36,958 bases of DNA from Fibrobacterales bacterium Fibro_02 (GTDB lineage: Bacteria > Fibrobacterota > Fibrobacteria > Fibrobacterales > Fibrobacteraceae): NCBI GenBank assembly GCA_001603905.1, contig LVAE01000075.1:1-36958 (forward strand). The letters run 5' to 3'. Under the pieces are notes generated by a model, which had not been told where the DNA came from, did no database searches, and saw nothing but the letters and a program-made list of their open reading frames with translations. This document shows positions 1 through 8,961 of this stretch, in pieces; positions within the stretch are counted from its first letter, which is position 1, and each line of letters opens with the position of its first letter. The position numbers and the translations under genes are program-made.

Positions 1-74
1 ATTTCTAAAAATAGACTAATGAAGGGGTGATTTTCGTCCTTTTTAAATATAGGACCGAGCCGCTGAACCGGCTG

Positions 75-147
75 AAAGAAAAGTCCGCAAGGCGAACGCC
101 GCGACAGGCTGCTTGCAGACTGGCATGGCTGAGCCGAAGGACTTTCT
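75..147 (-). repeat. Structured repeat, copy C
   Basis: Read on the minus strand, this matches the first half of repeats A (27111) and B (31707). The first 21 bases match copy B at 18 positions, including the shared CGGCTCAGCC block. The inner hairpin (98-129) ends in the same CAAG loop, flanked by CTG/CAG. An outer stem of GAAAGTCC with GGACTTTTC closes the unit. Similarity fades after about position 80. The function is unknown. Confidence 0.6.
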
Positions 148-174
148 TTTTTGTCCCTAAAGGGACAAAAAAGA

Positions 175-205
175 AAGGGCTCCCTTGCGGGAGCCCTTTC
201 CTAAG
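175..205 (-). terminator. Rho-independent terminator, probably for the gene ending at 399
   Basis: AAGGGCTCCC and GGGAGCCCTT form a perfect stem with a short loop. On the minus strand the stem is followed by TTTCTTTTTTG, as expected for an intrinsic terminator of leftward transcription. It lies about 200 bases beyond the stop codon at 399, so the mRNA would have a long 3' tail. Confidence 0.6.
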
Positions 206-398
206 AAGGAGAAAATATGAATCGGTATGTGGAACCTTGAACCTACCAGGAGGGGAGCAATGATAGTGTCGTTTCAGGATTTACCCTTCTACCGTTTCAC
301 AATTCTAAATATATCCTTTTATTTTGAATTGAGAACTACCAATTTGCTTATTTTATTAATCCACATCAATTACATTCGTACCGCAAGTAAACAAACGT

Positions 399-1697
399 TT
401 ACTCTTCGTGGAAGATGATCTTGCACTTCGGAACAAAACGGAAACCACCACGACGGTGACGTTCGATTTCGAAATACTTCTTCACACCTTCGGACGGATG
501 TTCCGGATCGTCAGAGCCGTTGATATGAGCAATGACGCGGTTCAAGCGGCTTTCGAAGTTCGGACGCAGAGGATCCATGCAAATAGAAGAGTCGCGCTTG
601 AATTCGCGGTTCTCAAATTCTTCGCGGCCCGTAGCGCTGTATTCGCGGAGCAGGTTACGCAGGATTCGAGCCGGCACGTTACGCATCAAGTGCTTGCTAT
701 TCACAGAGATGGAATCGTCACTCTTGTAGTAGATGACCGTTACGGAGTCGTTCATCGCTTCGAGGAGCTGTTCCTGAGCCTTCTGGATCGGTTCCCAGGA
801 ATCGAACTCCTGCTTCACGACGGCGCTCATGAGCTTGTTGAACGGTTCCGGAGCAACAACGTTCGCCTTATAATCAAAGTAGACCACGCTAGCCGGTGCG
901 CCGTAATAGCAACCCTTATGGATCAGCACGGCACCCACCTTTTCGTCCACCACATCTTCGGTGGCGCGGATGCAAGCCATCTTGCGTTCGGCGTCGAACT
1001 CCCAGTCAAGGCCGTATTCATCAAGGCAATCACCGAAGGTCATGTACTTACCGACCTGGCGGCCATTCACATAAACACAACCATCATCACGCACTTCAGC
1101 CGTAGCACGGTTTTCAAGAGCTTCGGCAAAAGAGGTTTGGCTGGCCTTGTATTCGATCAATTCATAGCGAGGGGTATTCAGGAAAATGGGACCCAACTGC
1201 ACCAGGCCGTTGAACCAGCGCATGGGGTTCGTGATCAAAAGACCCGGAGAATCAAAGCGGTAGGTGAAGTATTCCTTGCGGTAACCATCAACAAGGTCGC
1301 GGCGGAGGAACTTCGAGTTCGTGAGCAAGGGATAGCGCTTCGGAATAATGTCAAGGCAAAGCTGGCGGACATCCTCGGTCGCATAGAACTGCGACACATA
1401 AGGCAGGTAGGAGCGCAGCACGCTACGGGCCGGAACGGCCTCGAACGACGCACAGCGGTCGATGATGTTCTGCACAAAGGCATCCGGGTTTTCACCCCTC
1501 TCATAGAGCCAGTTCACCACATTGTTCATGATCAGGCGGTGAATGCCTTCATCTACAAATGAATCTTCGAAATAGATGTCATTAAGAACCTTGACCGTAA
1601 AACGCGGATCGCGTTTGATAAGAGTCAAGATATCCTTGACGGGATACTTAATGAGTAACTCGATATGAGTCAGCTGTAAGAATAGGTTCGAAAGCAC
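399..1697 (-). CDS. Hypothetical protein of unknown function, 432 aa
   Basis: I do not recognise a family. The predicted protein has no signal peptide or membrane segment and is rich in charged residues, so it is probably cytoplasmic. The C-terminal third (about residues 315-410) has alternating strands and helices followed by basic residues (MRNVPARILRNLLREY, then NREFKRD). This could be a winged-helix-like DNA-binding fold, but that is only an impression. The start is GTG at 1697, chosen because GTGAGG lies seven bases upstream; no good ATG occurs nearby. The gene diverges from mutL across about 110 AT-rich bases that must hold both promoters. A long open frame on the opposite strand is its antisense shadow. 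Confidence 0.75.
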   Translation of the reverse strand: MLSNLFLQLTHIELLIKYPVKDILTLIKRDPRFTVKVLNDIYFEDSFVDEGIHRLIMNNVVNWLYERGENPDAFVQNIIDRCASFEAVPARSVLRSYLPYVSQFYATEDVRQLCLDIIPKRYPLLTNSKFLRRDLVDGYRKEYFTYRFDSPGLLITNPMRWFNGLVQLGPIFLNTPRYELIEYKASQTSFAEALENRATAEVRDDGCVYVNGRQVGKYMTFGDCLDEYGLDWEFDAERKMACIRATEDVVDEKVGAVLIHKGCYYGAPASVVYFDYKANVVAPEPFNKLMSAVVKQEFDSWEPIQKAQEQLLEAMNDSVTVIYYKSDDSISVNSKHLMRNVPARILRNLLREYSATGREEFENREFKRDSSICMDPLRPNFESRLNRVIAHINGSDDPEHPSEGVKKYFEIERHRRGGFRFVPKCKIIFHEE

Positions 1698-1806
1698 TTT
1701 TTTACCTCACTCTATAGAATGGTTATCCTAACTACCACTCAGCCATTTGTTGAATTAATTTAGTAAAAAAATACGAAATCTTGTCCTAAAAGGCTATATT
1801 TATGCC

Positions 1807-3747
1807 ATGAAATCAGCCGAAATACACGTTTTATCAGATGAAATCATCAATAAAATCGCCGCAGGAGAGGTCATAGAGCGCCCCGCCTCTGCAGTAAAGG
1901 AGCTGATCGAAAACGCAATTGACGCTGGAGCCACCCGTATACAAGTTTCCATAGAACAGGGAGGCAAGAAAAAAATCCAGGTTTCGGACAACGGAAAAGG
2001 AATGAATTCCGCCGATTTGGACCTGTGTTATTTGCGGCACACTACATCCAAACTATCTAATGCAGAAGACCTGTTTCACCTGCACACCAATGGTTTTAGA
2101 GGTGAAGCTGTCGCCTCGATCGCCGCTGTATCCAAATTAACGATAACGAGCGCTACTGACGATGGAGATTCCGGCCGAATTCTTTTGGAAGGCGGCAACG
2201 TCATCGAAAAGCAAGACGTACAAGCTAGCCGCGGCACCACCTTTTTAGTCGAAGAGCTCTTCTACAACACGCCCGTTCGCCGCAACTTCTTAAGTAGCGA
2301 AACCGCCGAAGGAACAAGGATTTTCGACGTCGTCCTGCGCACTGCCATTGCGCACCCCGAAATCCGTTTCGACTACAAGGTCGGCGACAAGACCGTATTT
2401 ACGGGAGTACCGGGGGAACTGCGCAACCGTATTGCCGAAGCCATCGGATCCAAAATTGCAAAGGCGCTTCTGCCCGTCGACTACACCGAAGCGGGCGTTC
2501 ATGTATGGGGATACATCTCCCCCACCACCGAAACCAACGGCAAACGCAATCATCAGTTTCTATATATCCGCAACCGTCCCATCGAAAGCAAGATGGTGAC
2601 CAAGGCCGTCCAACAGGCTTACGAACCTTACGGAGCCCAGTGCAAGCCCGTCTCAGTTCTGTTCCTGGACATGCCCGATATGGAATTCGATGTGAACGTT
2701 CACCCCGCCAAGCGTGAAGTCCGTTTCGCCAACCAGAATTTGGTCTTCCTCGTCGTCACGCACGCCATCCGCGACACGTTCACCAAGGACATGGAAGCGA
2801 ATTCGCCGCTCATTGACTTGAGCGATGAAATCGCGGGGGGCCGCGACACAACCGCCGGGACTCGCAACACCTCTTTTTCGCCGGCCCCCTTTGCAGATGA
2901 TGTACACGAGCCGAAAGTTCCCTACGGATTCTCGGAACCGATTCGTCCCACAAATCCAACAAATTTCGTACCTGGATTTGCAACTAAAGAATCATCTGGC
3001 GACATTCCCGAAATGTCGAACCGTCCCGGTAATTTCAGCTTCGAAAAGTCTCGCAAGGCAAATGCTTTTGAAGACCTCGCCCAGGATATGTTCAGCACCC
3101 CTGAAGCAGGCAAGGTCATTTCACTCGAAGGGAACGAAGCCCTGAAGCCCACGGTGCCTGAACCGGCCTGGAATCCGCCGACATTCTTCCAGATTGCAAA
3201 CACCTATATCGCCGGCGAAGATTCCAACGGGCTTTTAGTGATCGACCAGCACGCCGCCCACTCGCGAGTACTTTACGAACAAGCGCTCGACATCCTCAAA
3301 AACGGTGCCGCCCTCGATAGCCAAGAGCTTCTGTTCCCGGAGCTTCTGGAGCTTTCTAAAATAGAGGTGGAAGCCCTCAAGAGTGTCGAGGACCAGTTCA
3401 AGCATTTGGGATTCTACATAGAGCATTTCGGCGGAGAGACCTATCAGATCCGCGCGATTCCAAGCGCACTTCCCCTATCGCGCGCCATCAAGGCTGTCAA
3501 GGATTTTTTGGACAGCATCGGTGACGAAGGCAAGGGCGAAGGCGACATGGTAAAAGTTCAAGACACCATCGCTAAAGCATGGGCGAACACGAACGCCTAC
3601 CAGGCTGGAGACAAGCTAAAGTCCGAAGAAATGGCGGCACTCGTGAGCCAACTGATGCTAACCGAGGAACCGCTCAAGTCCCCCTACGGGCATCCGACGC
3701 TACTCCGCTTTACCCTCGACGAACTGGCGAAGAAATTCCGTCGCTAA
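1807..3747 (+). CDS. mutL: DNA mismatch repair protein MutL
   Basis: MutL couples MutS mismatch recognition to strand removal. The N-terminal GHKL ATPase is complete: ELIENAIDAGA (residues 32-42), DNGKGM (61-66) and TNGFRGEAVASI (94-105). A transducer domain runs to about residue 330 and includes NVHPAKREVRF. A low-complexity linker (about 330-450) joins the C-terminal dimerisation domain. The length, 646 aa, is normal. The C-terminal domain is odd. The endonuclease motif DQHA(x)2E(x)4E reads DQHAAHSRVLYE, with Ser for the first Glu, and the usual CPHGRP near the C-terminus reads SPYGHP. Loss of nicking activity is therefore likely. The gene converges on lpxB, with 48 bases of overlap between the 3' ends. 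Confidence 0.97.
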   Translation: MKSAEIHVLSDEIINKIAAGEVIERPASAVKELIENAIDAGATRIQVSIEQGGKKKIQVSDNGKGMNSADLDLCYLRHTTSKLSNAEDLFHLHTNGFRGEAVASIAAVSKLTITSATDDGDSGRILLEGGNVIEKQDVQASRGTTFLVEELFYNTPVRRNFLSSETAEGTRIFDVVLRTAIAHPEIRFDYKVGDKTVFTGVPGELRNRIAEAIGSKIAKALLPVDYTEAGVHVWGYISPTTETNGKRNHQFLYIRNRPIESKMVTKAVQQAYEPYGAQCKPVSVLFLDMPDMEFDVNVHPAKREVRFANQNLVFLVVTHAIRDTFTKDMEANSPLIDLSDEIAGGRDTTAGTRNTSFSPAPFADDVHEPKVPYGFSEPIRPTNPTNFVPGFATKESSGDIPEMSNRPGNFSFEKSRKANAFEDLAQDMFSTPEAGKVISLEGNEALKPTVPEPAWNPPTFFQIANTYIAGEDSNGLLVIDQHAAHSRVLYEQALDILKNGAALDSQELLFPELLELSKIEVEALKSVEDQFKHLGFYIEHFGGETYQIRAIPSALPLSRAIKAVKDFLDSIGDEGKGEGDMVKVQDTIAKAWANTNAYQAGDKLKSEEMAALVSQLMLTEEPLKSPYGHPTLLRFTLDELAKKFRR

Positions 3748-4881
3748 TTGCTCAAGTGTTTGCCCGACGGAAAGTTTTGCGTAGATGTCATGTCTACGGT
3801 CTTTCCCCAAAAATTCACGGTTCAGTCGAGGACAACCTTGGAAGGGTCCGAGAATATATTCAGGATACACCTGTTCATTCAAGATGATATTCGGCAAGGC
3901 AAAAAACTTTGTCTTAATAAAAATGCGGCCCAAGCAATAAGTAAGCATATCAGGCTTGGTGCAAACGACCATTGGGCACCCTGACAGGGCCAGTTCCAAG
4001 GTCACTGTTCCCGGGCAGGCTAGAGCAAAGGAATAGCCACCAAAGGACTCCCTTCGGGCAGAAATTTCCGACGGCACCTCAACCACCTGCACATTCGCAA
4101 GATTCTTTAAATGATGAGAATTACAAAAAACACTGACAAATTCTTGAATAGGTGCCACAAGCTCCCTGCGGGCACAGGCGATCGTAACCGATTCTGGAGG
4201 CCGATTCAGATTCGCGATGGCATTCAGGTAAACAGGCAAATTACGCAACGCCTGCGACTTACGGCTACCAGGCAATAACAAAAATCTTTGAGTAGTGATT
4301 GCTTCGGTCACTGCGTTCCCTCGCAATGACACATCCCTACCGACGTCAGTTTCCGAATTTTTAATTTTCAATTCTTCATTTTTATCGATGAACGGATGCA
4401 TCACGCGCACGACATTGCAGCCCGCATCTGCGTAGACCCGCTCTTCAAAATCAAAGAACACCGCCAACTTGACATACGGATTACGAGCCAGAACTTTTGC
4501 GCGTTTCCTTTTCCAGGCCCACACCTGCGGAGGCGCCACATACAGGGCAGGCTTACGTAATTCTCCCGCCCGTTCAACCAGTTTCATATTGAAGCCTGGA
4601 TAATCGATGGCGATAAGGCCGAGACATTCCGACGATTCAAGTGCCGATTTCAGAACATTATAGCTACGGCGCAGTTTCAAATACCTGGGCAAGACATCAC
4701 CAAAGCCCGAAACAGGCAACAGTCCAAAATCAACCAGAGGGATCATTCCCGCCGTTTGCATCCGGCGCCCCCCTGCCCCCTTGACCACCTCATTTCGGGA
4801 ACGGAGCGCACAGACCAGGGGTTCGCCAATCACATCCCCCGAATCTTCACCCGCACAAACCAGAATATACGGCAAGGGCAC
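3700..4881 (-). CDS. lpxB: Lipid-A-disaccharide synthase LpxB
   Basis: LpxB is the GT19 glycosyltransferase that joins UDP-2,3-diacylglucosamine and lipid X into the lipid A disaccharide at the inner membrane. Family motifs are clear: AGEDSGD near the start, IAIDYPGFN, VAPPQVWAWKRKR, LLPGSRKSQ, and CPGTVTLELALSGCPMVV. The start is uncertain. A TTG at 4917 overlaps dnaE by 28 bases; GTG at 4881 and TTG at 4875 both follow the dnaE stop, and AAGAGG at 4885-4890 favours one of these two. Between VMHPFIDK and LLPGSR the chain carries a low-quality segment of about 30 residues (including SLRGNAVTEAI). It is encoded by a dispersed palindromic repeat at 4297-4330 plus an AT-rich tract, and the reading frame is kept. 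The gene lies directly downstream of dnaE and is probably cotranscribed with it. Confidence 0.93.
   Translation of the reverse strand: MPLPYILVCAGEDSGDVIGEPLVCALRSRNEVVKGAGGRRMQTAGMIPLVDFGLLPVSGFGDVLPRYLKLRRSYNVLKSALESSECLGLIAIDYPGFNMKLVERAGELRKPALYVAPPQVWAWKRKRAKVLARNPYVKLAVFFDFEERVYADAGCNVVRVMHPFIDKNEELKIKNSETDVGRDVSLRGNAVTEAITTQRFLLLPGSRKSQALRNLPVYLNAIANLNRPPESVTIACARRELVAPIQEFVSVFCNSHHLKNLANVQVVEVPSEISARRESFGGYSFALACPGTVTLELALSGCPMVVCTKPDMLTYCLGRIFIKTKFFALPNIILNEQVYPEYILGPFQGCPRLNREFLGKDRRHDIYAKLSVGQTLEQLATEFLRQFVEGKAE
4297..4330. repeat. Dispersed palindromic repeat inside lpxB
   Basis: The sequence starts GATTGCTTCGGTCACTGCG and ends CTCGCAATGAC. It is the same type as the element in mnmE at 11433-11464, with matching outer arms (GATTGCTTCG and CTCGCAATGAC). 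Such elements are normally intergenic, but this one is translated as part of LpxB without breaking the frame. Confidence 0.8.
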
Positions 4882-4889
4882 AATCCTCT

Positions 4890-7800
4890 TTACCGTTTGG
4901 CGCGATTCGACACCCAAATCTTCGCTATGCCCAAGTCCTTACGCAGGAACTGCAGCAATTCCGGAGTATAAACGACCTTCTTATTTTTCAAGGCCAACAC
5001 GTGCATATTTCCCGAGTCTGTTTCAACATGGCAAACCAATTCGCAACCGCGCTCGCCTTCGAAGGGTTCATACTTTTCCATGGCGGCCATCAACTTGTCG
5101 GTGAAATTGTCATCAACCATCGAAGAATAAAGAACCATGTGGATATGAGTGACCATGTCCGAACGCACGCGGTCTAGCTGGATTACCTCTTCGACGACAA
5201 TCTGTACGCCGTCACCCATACGCTGCTGTTCCAAACTTCCCTTAACAAGTACGCGGTCATCGAGCGCCACCGTATCACGGAACTTTTCCCACAGGTCCTT
5301 CTTGAAGAACATTTCCAGGTCACCGTGGAAATCCTGGATAGCGCCCACACCAATCGTGTCGCCTTTCTTGGTTTCAATAGAACGCAACTTGGTTACAACA
5401 CCACCAACAATGATCGTACCACCCACATGGCGAGAAAGATCCTCTTCTTCCAAGGAGCAAGTCGTAAAGCCTTGCAGTTCCGGACGGAATTCATCGAGCG
5501 GATGCCCCGAAAGGAACATTCCCAAGACATCGCGTTCCTTGTTGAGCATTTCCATCGCGGTCCATTCCTCGGCTTCCTCAAGCACTTCGGCGGAGCTATC
5601 CATCGAAGGTGCACTACCGCCCATATCAAAGAGCGACATCTGTCCACGATCCTTATCTTCCTGGAATCGGGACGCCACTTCCATGGCACGGTCTACAGTC
5701 GCCATCAGCACGGCGCGACTTCCCGGCAATTCGTCCAGGGCGCCCGCCATAATCAGGCTTTCAATCAGGCGCTTGTTCATGGGCGGACGTTTTTCCTTCT
5801 GTTCGCCCTGATATTCGGTCACACGCTTGCAGAAATCAAAGATGTCCTTGAACTTTCCGCGCCGTTCGCGTTCGGCCACAATATCTTCGACAACGCCAAT
5901 GCCCACGTTACGAATGCCCGCGAGACCGAAAAGAATCTTCTTGTCGGGAGTGGCCACAAATTCGCCCATCGAGGCGTTAATATTCGGCGACACCACATCA
6001 ATATCAAGACGTTTGCATTCCAAGATAATCGTCACAATATCTTCGGTCTTGCCCATCTTCGAGGTCATCGAGGCGGCCATGTACTCGGGGCCGTAATGTG
6101 CCTTCAGGTATGCCGTCTGGTAAGCCACATAAGCATAAGCAGCAGCATGGCTCTTGTTGAACGCGTATCCGCAGAACGGGAGCACCGCATCCCAAACCTT
6201 CTGAATCATCGCCTTGTCATAGCCATTGTCCAGACATTTCTGGAAAAACTCCGGTTCGAGTTTCGCCATCTTTTCGGGCATTTTTTTGGCCATGATACGG
6301 CGGATATTGTCAGCGCCACCCAGCGAGTAGCCACCCAAAATCTGGGCAAGCTTCATCACCTGTTCCTGGTACACAATCACGCCGTAGGTTTCGCCCAGCA
6401 CCTGTTCCAAGTCGGGGTGGTAGCAGTCAATTTCCTCTTGACCGTTCTTACGGGCAATAAAGTGCGGAATCTGGTCAATCGGCCCCGGACGATACAGGGC
6501 GTTCATAGCGATCAGGTCGAAGATTCGAGTGGGCTTAAGTTCACGCAGGTACTTCTGCATACCCGGAGATTCGAACTGGAACACCGTTGTCGTCATTCCC
6601 TTGCCGAGCAAGTCGAACGTTTCCTTGTCATCGAGCGGAATATGTCCCATGTCAAGTTCGATCGAACGATTCTTCTTGACCATGTTCACCGTGTCTTGAA
6701 TGATAGACAAGTTGATAAGGCCAAGGAAGTCCATCTTCAAAAGTCCGATGTCTTCGGCGTAGTGCTTGTCGTACATCACCACCGGCGTATCTTCGGGGGC
6801 GGCACGGTACAAAGGCGCAAGGTTATAAATCGGGGTCGGCGTAATCACCACGCCGCAAGCATGCACACCGGTCTGGCGCGGCAAATCTTCGAGCTTTTTA
6901 GCGATATCCCACAAGTTCTGGTAACTGGCACGGCTGCCAATCATCGCCTGCAGGGGTTCCGGGCTGTAACCGTCTTCCAGGTTATTGCCCTTTTTGTCTT
7001 TACCCGTCCAAGCCTGCTTTAGGCTAAAGTTCAAGGTGCGCTGCGGGAACAGCTTGGTAATCTGCTTTGCTTCGGCAGGCGGAAGCCCTAAAACGCGAGC
7101 CACGTCGGTAATCACCGCTTTGGACTTGAGCATACCGTAGGTAATAATCTGGCCCACGCATTCCTTGCCGTACTTGTCCGTCACGTACTGAATCACGCGA
7201 CCGCGGTCACGGTCCGCAAAGTCGGTATCGATATCAGGCATCGACACACGTTCGGGGTTCAGGAATCGTTCAAAAAGGAGATCGAAGGTGAGCGGGTCGA
7301 TGTCGGTAATACCGATAATGTAAGTGACCAAGGAACCTGCGGCAGAACCACGGCCCGGACCCACGGGAATTCCGTGTTCACGGGACCAGTTGATAAAGTC
7401 CCACACAATCAAGAGGTAGCCCGCCACGTTCATGTTGCGGATACAGTTCAGTTCCTTGTACATGCGCTTGCCCACATCGGTTTCGTGGGCAGGGAACTTA
7501 AAGTCCTCTTTCGGGAAACGCCACTTGAGGCGCTGATTACAAAGATGCGTGATGTAGATATCGGCATCGCCACCCGGCTTGCACCAGCGGCGAACGCTCT
7601 TGTCCCAAGCTTTTTGATCGTCTTCGTCAAAGAATTCCGGCTGCGACAGGCGTTCAATTTCGGCCTTGTCTTCGTCGGTCAGGGCGTCTTCGGCAATTCC
7701 CTTGTCAGCACAATAAGTTGCCGTCACCTTTTTCTTTTTGTCCTTGATGACACCCTTGACTTCGCGTTCACGTACGACCGGATATTCCGCGTCGTATTCC

Positions 7801-8753
7801 GCCTTCATAATCGCCTTGATGTTCTGGTATTCATCGGAGGACAAGAAATCTTCAGGAATTTTAAAGCGGGGCCAGAATTCATCGCCGATACCGGTCTTGA
7901 CCGTGTAATTGCATCGTTCTGCAATCTTCACCGTATTTTCGATGGCCCCCGGAATATGTCCGAACATTTCCACCATTTCGGCTTCGCTACGGAAATAGAA
8001 TTTACCGTTATCCGGGAAATGTTTGTCATCGAAACCATTGAGCGTCTCTTTCAAGGCAATGCAACGCAAAATCTTGTGCGCTTCGGCATCTTCGGGCTTA
8101 ATGTAATGGACATCGCCTACGGCAACAATTTCGCGACCCAACTCGCCAGCCAGCTTGACATTGTAGTCGTTCAACAACTTTTGCTGCGGCACACCGTTGT
8201 CGCACACCGAAATGTACAGATGGTCGTGGTCAAAAATCTTGTCGAGGGCTTCCATGTATTCGCGGGCAACGCTATTGCGCCCAGCCGCGACACTCTGGCC
8301 GTACTTGCTAAAGAAATCGCCTGCAATGGCGATAATGCCTTCTTTATGCTCTTCGATAACCGACAGCGGCACCGACGGAATTTCTGCCCAGCGGTCACCG
8401 TCTTCGTAGCGGTAACTCACAATACGGAGCAGATTATAATAGCCCGCCTCGTTTTCGACCAGGAGCGTCAATCGCTCAAACGTGATCGGATCCTTCTGGT
8501 TCGCGCTCGAGGTATCCACATAAATATGGCAGCCGTAGATCGTCTTTACCGGCGGGAGGCCCTTTTCTTTGCGGGCCTTGTTCATGTCTTTTCCGCGAGT
8601 CTGAATTTCTAGAATACCGAACATCGCGCCATGGTCGGTAAGGGCGACTGCAGGTGCGTTTTCGTCGGCAGCGGCAGCCAAAATGCCGTCTAGACGAGCA
8701 GAAGACTGTAAAACAGAAAATTCAGAATGAACTTGAAGATGAACAAAAGCCAT
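4890..8753 (-). CDS. dnaE: DNA polymerase III subunit alpha
   Basis: This is the catalytic subunit of the replicative polymerase. The N-terminal PHP domain starts at FVHLQVHSEFSVL and includes ALTDHGAMFG. The polymerase core contains VGPGRGSAAGSLV (about 464-476) and the catalytic acidic motif MPDIDTDFADRDRGRV (about 505-520). The fingers and C-terminal HhH and OB regions follow; an OB-like segment starts near GGTIIVGGVVTKLRSI. The length, 1287 aa, is above the roughly 1160 usual for the family. Part of the excess is a Lys/Glu/Asp-rich insert at about 310-400, between the PHP domain and the core. The start ATG at 8753 fits the conserved N-terminus. It is the first gene of a leftward unit with lpxB, and a terminator at 8769-8803 separates it from the upstream tRNA-Cys gene. 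Several long open frames on the plus strand are shadows of this gene. Confidence 0.98.
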   Translation of the reverse strand: MAFVHLQVHSEFSVLQSSARLDGILAAAADENAPAVALTDHGAMFGILEIQTRGKDMNKARKEKGLPPVKTIYGCHIYVDTSSANQKDPITFERLTLLVENEAGYYNLLRIVSYRYEDGDRWAEIPSVPLSVIEEHKEGIIAIAGDFFSKYGQSVAAGRNSVAREYMEALDKIFDHDHLYISVCDNGVPQQKLLNDYNVKLAGELGREIVAVGDVHYIKPEDAEAHKILRCIALKETLNGFDDKHFPDNGKFYFRSEAEMVEMFGHIPGAIENTVKIAERCNYTVKTGIGDEFWPRFKIPEDFLSSDEYQNIKAIMKAEYDAEYPVVREREVKGVIKDKKKKVTATYCADKGIAEDALTDEDKAEIERLSQPEFFDEDDQKAWDKSVRRWCKPGGDADIYITHLCNQRLKWRFPKEDFKFPAHETDVGKRMYKELNCIRNMNVAGYLLIVWDFINWSREHGIPVGPGRGSAAGSLVTYIIGITDIDPLTFDLLFERFLNPERVSMPDIDTDFADRDRGRVIQYVTDKYGKECVGQIITYGMLKSKAVITDVARVLGLPPAEAKQITKLFPQRTLNFSLKQAWTGKDKKGNNLEDGYSPEPLQAMIGSRASYQNLWDIAKKLEDLPRQTGVHACGVVITPTPIYNLAPLYRAAPEDTPVVMYDKHYAEDIGLLKMDFLGLINLSIIQDTVNMVKKNRSIELDMGHIPLDDKETFDLLGKGMTTTVFQFESPGMQKYLRELKPTRIFDLIAMNALYRPGPIDQIPHFIARKNGQEEIDCYHPDLEQVLGETYGVIVYQEQVMKLAQILGGYSLGGADNIRRIMAKKMPEKMAKLEPEFFQKCLDNGYDKAMIQKVWDAVLPFCGYAFNKSHAAAYAYVAYQTAYLKAHYGPEYMAASMTSKMGKTEDIVTIILECKRLDIDVVSPNINASMGEFVATPDKKILFGLAGIRNVGIGVVEDIVAERERRGKFKDIFDFCKRVTEYQGEQKEKRPPMNKRLIESLIMAGALDELPGSRAVLMATVDRAMEVASRFQEDKDRGQMSLFDMGGSAPSMDSSAEVLEEAEEWTAMEMLNKERDVLGMFLSGHPLDEFRPELQGFTTCSLEEEDLSRHVGGTIIVGGVVTKLRSIETKKGDTIGVGAIQDFHGDLEMFFKKDLWEKFRDTVALDDRVLVKGSLEQQRMGDGVQIVVEEVIQLDRVRSDMVTHIHMVLYSSMVDDNFTDKLMAAMEKYEPFEGERGCELVCHVETDSGNMHVLALKNKKVVYTPELLQFLRKDLGIAKIWVSNRAKR

Positions 8754-8768
8754 AACCGCAATTTAGAA

Positions 8769-8803
8769 AAAAGACCTTTTCTCGGGGTGAGAAAAGGTCT
8801 TTT
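8769..8803 (-). terminator. Terminator between tRNA-Cys and dnaE
   Basis: AAAAGACCTTTTCTC and GAGAAAAGGTCTTTT form a perfect 15-bp stem around a GGGGT loop. It lies just past the 3' end of the leftward tRNA-Cys gene and about 15 bases before the dnaE start, so it should end the tRNA transcript. The dnaE promoter would then overlap or follow it, or dnaE would be read by partial read-through. Confidence 0.75.
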
Positions 8804-8806
8804 GAG

Positions 8807-8879
8807 AGGCAACGATCAGACTCGAACTGATGAATAAGGCTTTTGCAGAGCCGCCCCTTACCAACTTGGGTACGTCGCC
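8807..8879 (-). tRNA. tRNA-Cys (GCA)
   Basis: The minus strand folds as a cloverleaf. The acceptor arm pairs GGCGACG with CGTTGCC (one G-U). The D arm is CCC...GGG. The anticodon loop CTGCAAA gives anticodon GCA. The T arm pairs ATCAG with CTGAT around TTCGAGT. The discriminator base is U, typical of tRNA-Cys. The 3' CCA is not encoded. Confidence 0.93.
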
Positions 8880-8961
8880 AAAGTGAACCGCAATATAGGT
8901 AAAATTTTCACCCTTTTCAAGGGTAAACCAAAGTTTTTTTGCATTTTTTTATCTTTACAGC

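Larger units (their letters stand above)
1..398. other. Non-coding left edge with hairpins, no convincing gene
   Basis: No credible gene is seen here. Two short open frames exist, but they run through hairpins and a repeat, so they are treated as chance. The stretch holds repeat copy C (75-147), a small hairpin of GTCCC/GGGAC (about 154-173), a strong GC-rich terminator hairpin (175-204) and then about 190 bases of AT-rich sequence up to the stop codon of the leftward gene ending at 399. Confidence 0.6.

Noticed and set aside
27..263. 78-codon open frame at the left edge
   Set aside because: It runs through repeat copy C and two hairpins, and has no family similarity.
408..1562. Long plus-strand open frame opposite the unknown protein gene
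   Set aside because: It is antisense to a gene with a good ribosome-binding site. Its protein has no family features and is rich in residues typical of shadow frames.
4290..4390. Possible frameshift in lpxB
   Set aside because: The odd segment is a repeat insertion that keeps the frame; LpxB motifs continue on both sides in the same frame.
5325..8612. Long plus-strand open frames (565 and 412 codons) opposite dnaE
   Set aside because: They are antisense to a clear dnaE gene; the translations are His/Arg/Val-rich with no motif.
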